The notes under the pieces: model-generated | The model's input: the letters and a program-made list of their open reading frames with translations, nothing else | Told to the model about the DNA's origin: nothing | The model's database searches: none | Shown: one piece after another, positions 58,545 through 64,000 of the stretch | Layout: each line of letters starts with the position of its first letter | Position numbering within the stretch: the stretch's first letter is position 1 | Program-made: the position numbers and the translations under genes | NCBI RefSeq assembly: GCF_019352895.1 | Contig: NZ_JAAAFX010000004.1 | Location: forward strand, 124,001-188,000 | Length of the DNA stretch: 64,000 nucleotides | Source of the DNA: Variovorax boronicumulans | GTDB taxonomy: Bacteria; Pseudomonadota; Gammaproteobacteria; Burkholderiales; Burkholderiaceae_C | Reading direction: 5' to 3'

Positions 58545-59494
58545 GGCGCGAATTTCGGCAGGCCGGGCGGGTTGGTCTCCGACTTCGGCAGCGCCTCTTC
58601 CGCGAGGCTCCAGCGCGCCAGCGTCTTCGCGTAGCTTCCGTTGCGGATCAGCTGGTTGGTGGCCGCGGTCAGCGCCACGGCCAGGCCGCTGCCCTTGCGC
58701 GTGGCGATCGCCACGTCGGACTTCAACGGCCAGCCCGCGTTGACCGTGCCGACCAGCCGGATCTGGCCGTTCTTCGCGGCCTCGTAGGCCTGCGGCGCGT
58801 TGGGGTTGAAGTTGGCCTCCACCCGCTGCGTGACCACCGCCAGCGTGCGCGTCACATCGTCATCGTAGTACTGGATGATGGCGGGCTTGAGGCCGGCCGC
58901 GGCGTTCTGCCGGTTCCACTCGAGCAGGATGCGCTCCTGGTTGGTGCCCGCGCCGGTCGTGAGCTTCAGGCCCGCGATGTCCTTCGGTTCCTTGATGCTC
59001 TGGATGGCGCTGTCGGCCTTGACGTAGAAGCCGTGCAGGCCCAGCCGGTAGGTCGAGAAATCGAACTTCTCCTTGCGCTGCTCGGTCACGCCCACGTTGG
59101 AGATCACCGCGTCGTACTTGCCCGAACTCAGGCCCAGCGGCCAGTCGGCCCAGGCGATGGGCAGCAGCTCGAGTTTCAGGCCCAGGGTGTCGGCCACGAG
59201 CAGCGCGAAGTCGGCGTCGAAGCCCACCACGGTCCGGGCGTCGGTGGCATAGGTCGAGATGGGCGGCGCGAAGGGCGCGATGGCGACGGTCAGCACGCCT
59301 GGCTTCACGAACTTGAAGTCGGCCGGGATCGCCTTCACGGCCTCGGCGTCCTTGGCCGTGCGCAGTCGACCCGGCTGCTCGGGACTGAAGTCGAACTTGT
59401 CGGCGGCCTGCGCCGCGCCGGTGATCAGCGCAAGCGCCACGAGGCCGCGGGCGAACCACGCCACGGGAGTGCTCCGGAGGAATGCCATGGTCAT
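58541..59494 (-). CDS. Amino-acid-type ABC transporter substrate-binding protein
   Basis: This 317-residue periplasmic receptor has a signal peptide ending AQAADK. Mature-region motifs are those of family 3 solute binding proteins: GVLTVAIAPFAPPISTYA, VGFDADFALLVADTLGLKLELLPIAWADWPLGL and FDFSTYRLGLHGFYVK. It shares an N-terminal SPEQPGRLRTAKDAEAV and a C-terminal TNPPGLPK with its upstream neighbour. Its ATG shares one base with that neighbour's stop (TGATG), showing coupling. Confidence 0.9.
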   Translation of the reverse strand: MTMAFLRSTPVAWFARGLVALALITGAAQAADKFDFSPEQPGRLRTAKDAEAVKAIPADFKFVKPGVLTVAIAPFAPPISTYATDARTVVGFDADFALLVADTLGLKLELLPIAWADWPLGLSSGKYDAVISNVGVTEQRKEKFDFSTYRLGLHGFYVKADSAIQSIKEPKDIAGLKLTTGAGTNQERILLEWNRQNAAAGLKPAIIQYYDDDVTRTLAVVTQRVEANFNPNAPQAYEAAKNGQIRLVGTVNAGWPLKSDVAIATRKGSGLAVALTAATNQLIRNGSYAKTLARWSLAEEALPKSETNPPGLPKFAP

Positions 59495-60414
59495 CAGTTC
59501 TTCGGCAGGCCGGGCGGGTTGGTGCGCGAGGTCTGGATGGCTTCCGACTCCAGGCTCCAGCGCGACAGCGTCCTGGCATAGTTGCCGTTCCTGATCTGCG
59601 TGTTCAGCGCCAGCGTCACCGCCTCGGCGATGCCCGAGCCCTTGCGCGAGGTGACGGCGATCTCGGCGTTCAGCGGCCAGCCGCCGGAGAACACGCCGGC
59701 CAGCCGGGTCTTGCCGTCGCGCGCCTCGTAGGCCGCGATGGCGTTCGGCCCCACGTAGATGTCGGCGCGGCCCGACTGGATTGCCAGGCGCTGCACCACA
59801 TCGTCGTCGTAGTACTGGAGCTCGATGGGCTTGAGCCCGGCCGCCACGTTCTGCTTGTTCCAGCGCAGGATGATCTGCTCCTGGTTGGTGCTGGCCTGCA
59901 CGATGGTGCGCAGGCCCGCGATGTCCTTGGGTTCCTTGATCGCGCCCAGCTTGCTGTCGGACTTCACGTAGATGCCGATCTGGTCGTTGCGGTAGGTCGA
60001 GAAGTCGAACTTCTCCTTGCGCTCCTCGGTCACGGTCACGTTGGACACCACCAGGTCGAACTTGCCCGACTGCAGGCCCAGCGGCCAGTCGCCCCAGGTG
60101 GTGGACACCAGCTCCAGCCGGCGTCCCAGGCTGTCGGCCACCAGTTGCGCGATGTCGGGCGCGTTGCCCACGGGCGTCCTGGTGTCGGTGGCATAGGCCG
60201 CGAAAGGCAGGCGGCCGGTGGTGGTGCCGACGACGAGCACGCCCTCCTTCTGGAACTTGAAGTCCCTGGCCAGGGCCACCGCCTCCTCGTTCTTCTGCGC
60301 GCGCGGGCGGCCCGCCTGCTCGGGGCTCAGGTCGGGTGCGGTCTGGGCGGCGGCGGCCAGCGGCAGCAGCAGCGCCGCCAGCAGAACGGACAGGATGTTT
60401 CGTCGAGGGGTCAT
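59494..60414 (-). CDS. Amino-acid-type ABC transporter substrate-binding protein (paralogue)
   Basis: This 306-residue receptor has a signal peptide ([23 protein letters not shown]) and is a paralogue of the next gene, with the same opening [18 protein letters not shown] and closing TNPPGLPK, the core [18 protein letters not shown] and [19 protein letters not shown]. The two receptors differ enough in the pocket region to suggest different ligands. The gene follows the permease-ATPase gene by 35 bases. Confidence 0.9.
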   Translation of the reverse strand: MTPRRNILSVLLAALLLPLAAAAQTAPDLSPEQAGRPRAQKNEEAVALARDFKFQKEGVLVVGTTTGRLPFAAYATDTRTPVGNAPDIAQLVADSLGRRLELVSTTWGDWPLGLQSGKFDLVVSNVTVTEERKEKFDFSTYRNDQIGIYVKSDSKLGAIKEPKDIAGLRTIVQASTNQEQIILRWNKQNVAAGLKPIELQYYDDDVVQRLAIQSGRADIYVGPNAIAAYEARDGKTRLAGVFSGGWPLNAEIAVTSRKGSGIAEAVTLALNTQIRNGNYARTLSRWSLESEAIQTSRTNPPGLPKN

Positions 60415-60448
60415 GGGTGCGATGCAGTGAAGAAGGAAAAGAAAAGGA

Positions 60449-62257
60449 TCAGAGAACCTTGGCCAGGAACTCGGCCGTGCGCGGATGCTTCGGCGCGTTG
60501 AACACCTGCTCGGGCGTGCCGGTCTCGAGGATGCGGCCGCGCTCCATGAAGACGATGGTGCCGGCCACCTCGCGCGCGAAGCCGATCTCGTGCGTGACGA
60601 TGAGCAGCGTGGTGCCCGAGCGCGCCAGCTCCTTGATGACGGCCAGCACCTCGCCCACCAGCTCGGGGTCGAGCGCCGAGGTGGGCTCGTCGAACAGCAG
60701 CACCTTGGGCTTGAGCGCCAGCGCGCGCGCGATGGCCACCCGCTGCTGCTGGCCGCCGGAGAGCTGGCGCGGGTAGGCATGCGTCTTGTCGGCCAGGCCC
60801 ACGCGCCGCAGCAGCTCGGAGGCCAGCGCCTCGGCGTCGGGGCGCGACAGGCCGCGCACCGAGACCGGCGCCTCGACGATGTTCTCCAGCACCGTGAGGT
60901 GCGGGAACAGGTTGAAGTTCTGGAACACCATGCCCACGTCGACCCGGCGCCTGAGGATCTCCTTCTCGTGCAGCTCGTAGAGCGTGTCGGCATCGCGGCG
61001 GTAGCCGATCAGCTCGCCGTCGATGGCGATGAAGCCGTCGTCCACGCGCTCCAGGTGGTTGATGGCGCGCAGCAGCGTCGACTTGCCCGAGCCCGACTGG
61101 CCGAGGATCACCGTCACGCTGCCCTGCCCCACCGTGAGCGTCACGTCGTCGAGCACCTGGAGCGCGCCGAAGCGCTTCGAGACGCCGTGGATCGTGACCT
61201 CGCCGCCCTGCGTGAGCGGATCGGTCCAGCGCGGCAGCTGCGCGGGTGCCGCGGCGGGCGGCGCCGCGGGCTCGCTCGCCGCCGCCTTCGAAGGCCACAG
61301 CCCGCGCAGCACACCGCCGAGCCACGAGCGCGGCGGGTTGCGCAAGGCACCGCGCGAGAAATGCCGCTCCACATAGTGCTGCACCACCGACAGCGCCGTG
61401 AGGATCACCAGGTACCAAACGGTCGCCACCATCAGCAGCGGGATCACTTCCAGGTTGCGCCGGTAGATGATCTGGATCGTGTAGAACAGCTCGGGCAGCG
61501 CCAGGATGTAGAGGTTGGACGTGCCCTTGGCCAGCCCGATGATGTCGTTGAAGGCCGTGGGCAGGATGGTGCGCATCGCCTGCGGCAGCACGATGCGAAA
61601 CGACTGCCGGCTGCGCGACAGGCCCAGCGCCGCCGCGGCCTCGAGCTGGCCCTGTTCCACCGACAGGATGCCGCCGCGCACGATCTCCGACGCGAAGGCC
61701 GCCTGGTTCAGCGTGAGGCCCAGCAGCGCCGCCACGAAAGGGCTGATCAGCTGCGTGGTCGGGTACGAGAAGAAGGTGACATCGGTGCCCGGAATGCCCA
61801 GCGTCACCGTCTCGTAGAGATAGCCGAGGTTGTTGATGATCAGCAGCAGCACGATCACCGGGATCGAGCGGAAGATCCAGGTGAACACCCACGACAGCTT
61901 CGACAGCAGCGGCGAGCGCGACACGCGGGCCAGCGCCAGCCCGGTGCCGAAGAAGAAGCCGAGCACCGCGCCCAGCGCCGTCAGCAGCAGCGTGCGGCCC
62001 AGGCCCTCGAGCACCGGCTCGGCGAAGAACCATTGCGCGAACACGCCCCAGCCCCAGCGCGGGTTGGTCAGGGTCGAATACAGCACCACCGCGATGACCG
62101 CCGCCGCGAACACCGTGCCCACGGTGCGCGCCGGGTAGCGGGCCGGCACGATGCGGAAGTGCGAGTAGTCGCCTTTTTCCGGCGCGGCGGGTGCGGCACG
62201 CGGCGCTGGCGGCACGCGCGCCGGTGCGGCCTCGCCGTCGAGGACGGTGGTGTTCAT
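60449..62257 (-). CDS. Fused ABC permease-ATPase for polar amino-acid-like substrates
   Basis: One 602-residue chain combines a HisM/GltJ-type permease (residues about 45-305) and a HisP-type ATPase (about 350-602). The permease holds the EAA-like coupling loop [20 protein letters not shown] (201-220). The ATPase has Walker [10 protein letters not shown] (386-394), the signature [16 protein letters not shown], Walker [16 protein letters not shown] and H-loop THE. A Pro/Ala linker (about 310-350) joins them. Normally these are separate genes. N-terminus is an Ala/Pro-rich tail. It overlaps the GNAT gene by four bases. Confidence 0.92.
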   Translation of the reverse strand: MNTTVLDGEAAPARVPPAPRAAPAAPEKGDYSHFRIVPARYPARTVGTVFAAAVIAVVLYSTLTNPRWGWGVFAQWFFAEPVLEGLGRTLLLTALGAVLGFFFGTGLALARVSRSPLLSKLSWVFTWIFRSIPVIVLLLIINNLGYLYETVTLGIPGTDVTFFSYPTTQLISPFVAALLGLTLNQAAFASEIVRGGILSVEQGQLEAAAALGLSRSRQSFRIVLPQAMRTILPTAFNDIIGLAKGTSNLYILALPELFYTIQIIYRRNLEVIPLLMVATVWYLVILTALSVVQHYVERHFSRGALRNPPRSWLGGVLRGLWPSKAAASEPAAPPAAAPAQLPRWTDPLTQGGEVTIHGVSKRFGALQVLDDVTLTVGQGSVTVILGQSGSGKSTLLRAINHLERVDDGFIAIDGELIGYRRDADTLYELHEKEILRRRVDVGMVFQNFNLFPHLTVLENIVEAPVSVRGLSRPDAEALASELLRRVGLADKTHAYPRQLSGGQQQRVAIARALALKPKVLLFDEPTSALDPELVGEVLAVIKELARSGTTLLIVTHEIGFAREVAGTIVFMERGRILETGTPEQVFNAPKHPRTAEFLAKVL

Positions 62258-62790
62258 CGCTGCACCGCCTCGGCCTGCTGCGGCGCGATCCGGGCCGACG
62301 GGCGCGCCACCTGCAGCTGTTTCTCGAAGGGCAGCTTGCGCGGCGTTTCCGGGTCCTCGGGCGGATCGAACAGCGCGGTGTAGCCGTGGCCCAGGTACAG
62401 GCCCACGGCCTCCGGCTGTCGAAAGCCGGTGGTCAGGTAGATGCGCTCATAACCCTGGCGCCGCACCTGCGCCTCCAGTTCGAGCAGCACCTTGCTCGCC
62501 AGGCCCTGGCGCCGCAGCGCGCTGTGGGTCCACATGCGCTTGAGCTCGGCGGTGCGTTCGTCGTGGCGCATGAACGCGCCGCCGCCCACCGCCACGCCAT
62601 CGCGCAGCAGCAGCACGAAGTTGCCATGGGGCGGCGCGAACAGATGCGCCGGGTAGCGCTCCATCTCGCGCGGCTCGCCGGGCTCGCGCAGCACGTCGCC
62701 GTAGCGGCTGTCGTACTCGAAGGCCAGCTCGTCGAGCAGCGGCTGTGCGCGCGGATCGAGCGGCGTGGTGTAGACGAAGGCTTCGTGCAT
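62254..62790 (-). CDS. GNAT family N-acetyltransferase
   Basis: This 178-residue protein has the GNAT core AELKRMWTHSALRRQGLASKVLLELEAQVRRQGYERIYLTTG (about residues 85-125), with the acetyl-CoA loop RRQGLA. It sits between a flavin monooxygenase and an ABC transporter, the position held in Bacillus by acetyltransferases that N-acetylate S-alkylcysteines before oxidation. Substrate is inference only. Its ATG shares a base with the stop of the monooxygenase gene (TGATG). Confidence 0.88.
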   Translation of the reverse strand: MHEAFVYTTPLDPRAQPLLDELAFEYDSRYGDVLREPGEPREMERYPAHLFAPPHGNFVLLLRDGVAVGGGAFMRHDERTAELKRMWTHSALRRQGLASKVLLELEAQVRRQGYERIYLTTGFRQPEAVGLYLGHGYTALFDPPEDPETPRKLPFEKQLQVARPSARIAPQQAEAVQR

Positions 62791-64000
62791 CAGGCGGCCC
62801 TCCGTGCCGGCGCCGTCGGAATCGCGGGGTCCGCGGCCGCATGGCGGCTCGCCTTGCGCGGCAGGCCCAGGTGGTCGCGCAGCGTCTGCCCGGGCAGCGT
62901 GCGGCTGTAGCGCCCGCGCGCCTCCAGCACCGGCAGCACGAATTCGATGAAGTCGTCCAGGCCCTGGCCCAGCACCGCAAAACCCAGGATGAAGCCATCG
63001 GCCGCGCCCTCGTCCACCCAGCGGATGATCTCGTCGGCGATGCGTTCGCCGGTGCCCACGAACTGGGTGCGCGGCGTCGCCACTTCGAGTGCCACTTCGC
63101 GCAGCGTCAGGCCCTTGCCCCTGGCGTTGGCCTTGATGCGGTCGGTGGTCGAGCGGAAGCTGTTGCGGCCGAGCTCGCCGAGTTCGGGAAAGGCCTCGTC
63201 GAGCGCGTACTGGCCGAAGTCGTGGTGGTCGAAGAAGCGGCCCAGGTAGGCCAGTGCCTCCTCGATGGTCAGCAGTTCGCGGATCCGCCGGTACTTGGCC
63301 TCGGCCTCTTCCTCGGTGGCCGCGACCACCGGGCCGATGCCGGGGAAGATCTTCACGTCGCCGGCCTGGCGGCCTTGCGCCACCGCGCTGGCCTTGACCT
63401 GGCGCAGGAAGCCGCGCGTCTCGTCGAGCGAGGGCGAATGGGTGAACACCGCGTCGGCGTACTTGCCGGCCAGGCCGATGCCCGCGTCGGAGGAGCCGGC
63501 CTGGAAGATCACCGGCTGGCCCTGCGGCGAGCGCTGGATGTTGAGCGGCCCCGCCACCTCGAAGAAACGCCCCTTGTGGTCGAGCGTGTGCAGCTTGTCG
63601 CGGTCGAAGAACTGGCCGCTCTGGCGATTGCGCACGAAGGCATCGTCGTCCCAGCTGTCCCACAGGCCCTGCGCCACGGCCAGGTATTCGTCGGCGATCT
63701 CGTAGCGCAAGGCATGTTCGGGGTGCGCGCGGCTGTAGTTCTTCGCGCTGCCTTCCAGCGGCGTGGTCACCACGTTCCAGCCCGCGCGGCCGCCGCTGAT
63801 GAGGTCGAGCGAGGCGAACTGACGCGCCACGGTGAACGGGTCGCTGTACGAGCTGGACACCGTGCCGGCCAGGCCGATCTTCGAGGTCGTCACGGCCAGC
63901 GCCGAGAGGATCGAGATTGGCTCGAAGCGGTTGAGGAAGTGCGGGATCGACTTCTCGTTGATGTAGAGCCCGTCGGCCACGAAGGCGAAGGCGATGCCGG
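62790..64000 (-). CDS. NtaA/SnaA/DszA-type FMN-dependent monooxygenase (start off window)
   Basis: About 400 residues are visible; the true start lies beyond 64000, because family members begin some 50 residues earlier and the frame stays open to the edge. Motifs: [70 protein letters not shown] and [25 protein letters not shown]. The family (NtaA, SnaA, DszA, and Bacillus YtnJ/CmoJ) cleaves C-S or C-N bonds using reduced FMN. It is the first visible gene of the six-gene operon. Confidence 0.9.
   Translation of the reverse strand, partial: GIAFAFVADGLYINEKSIPHFLNRFEPISILSALAVTTSKIGLAGTVSSSYSDPFTVARQFASLDLISGGRAGWNVVTTPLEGSAKNYSRAHPEHALRYEIADEYLAVAQGLWDSWDDDAFVRNRQSGQFFDRDKLHTLDHKGRFFEVAGPLNIQRSPQGQPVIFQAGSSDAGIGLAGKYADAVFTHSPSLDETRGFLRQVKASAVAQGRQAGDVKIFPGIGPVVAATEEEAEAKYRRIRELLTIEEALAYLGRFFDHHDFGQYALDEAFPELGELGRNSFRSTTDRIKANARGKGLTLREVALEVATPRTQFVGTGERIADEIIRWVDEGAADGFILGFAVLGQGLDDFIEFVLPVLEARGRYSRTLPGQTLRDHLGLPRKASRHAAADPAIPTAPARRAA

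Overview
This is a contiguous, gene-dense, GC-rich stretch (third codon positions are overwhelmingly G or C) of a betaproteobacterial chromosome, best matched to the Comamonadaceae and probably close to Variovorax. The evidence is the gene order ompA / gyrA - serC - pheA - tyrA - aroA::cmk - rpsA - ihfB - lapA - lapB, the fused aroA-cmk gene, several Bug-type (TctC) solute receptors, and FMN-dependent luciferase-like monooxygenases. These assignments rest on reading translated sequence and recalled family motifs; no database search was run. I see no rRNA, tRNA, insertion sequence, integrase-linked island or CRISPR array. No stretch over 300 bases lacks a gene.

Layout. 1-12.9 kb: a partial ompA on the minus strand, then gyrase A, a DUF2059 protein, serC and the shikimate/aromatic genes pheA, tyrA and aroA-cmk, followed by rpsA, ihfB and the lapA/lapB envelope-control pair. 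13-20 kb: a small helix-hairpin-helix protein, crcB (fluoride exporter) and a complete six-gene Mrp/Mnh-type cation/proton antiporter operon with A and B fused. 20-27.5 kb: two short-chain dehydrogenases, a short class III CoA-transferase, a cold-shock/DUF1294 membrane fusion, an 83-residue protein downstream of a near-consensus Pho box, a YgiQ-type radical SAM protein and a MarR-GNAT fusion with a palindromic operator. 27.5-34.6 kb: a patatin - acetoacetate decarboxylase - hydroxybutyrate dehydrogenase operon, DUF924, a YihY/BrkB protein, a two-gene chromate transporter, an aldo/keto reductase and a tiny membrane protein. 34.6-40.2 kb: a lipoprotein, ribosomal oxygenase roxA divergent from a SlyD-like isomerase, a glycine-zipper lipoprotein and the coaBC - small membrane protein - dut operon. 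40.2-46.3 kb: pyrG - kdsA - DUF1330 - eno - ftsB, two copies of an intergenic repeat, then pnuC and a NadR-like kinase. 46.4-55.9 kb, mainly minus strand: hslO, gamma-carbonic anhydrase, MaoC hydratase, thiolase with TetR regulator, three Bug receptors, DUF72 and XerD. 56-64 kb: an AEC carrier, an unknown membrane protein and a six-gene minus-strand operon (monooxygenase, acetyltransferase, permease-ATPase fusion, two receptors, second monooxygenase) that runs off the right end.

Functional themes. The left part is housekeeping. The right part is accessory uptake and catabolism. The closing operon resembles, gene type for gene type, the Bacillus ytmI/yxeK S-alkylcysteine sulfur-salvage operons and is the best candidate for an under-described system. 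Across the window many genes are coupled by 4-base ATGA/GTGA or TGATG overlaps. At least seven genes have a -10-like hexamer only 6-8 bases before the start codon and no Shine-Dalgarno sequence, which suggests leaderless mRNAs. A repeat of about 85-90 bp occurs three times directly after stop codons.
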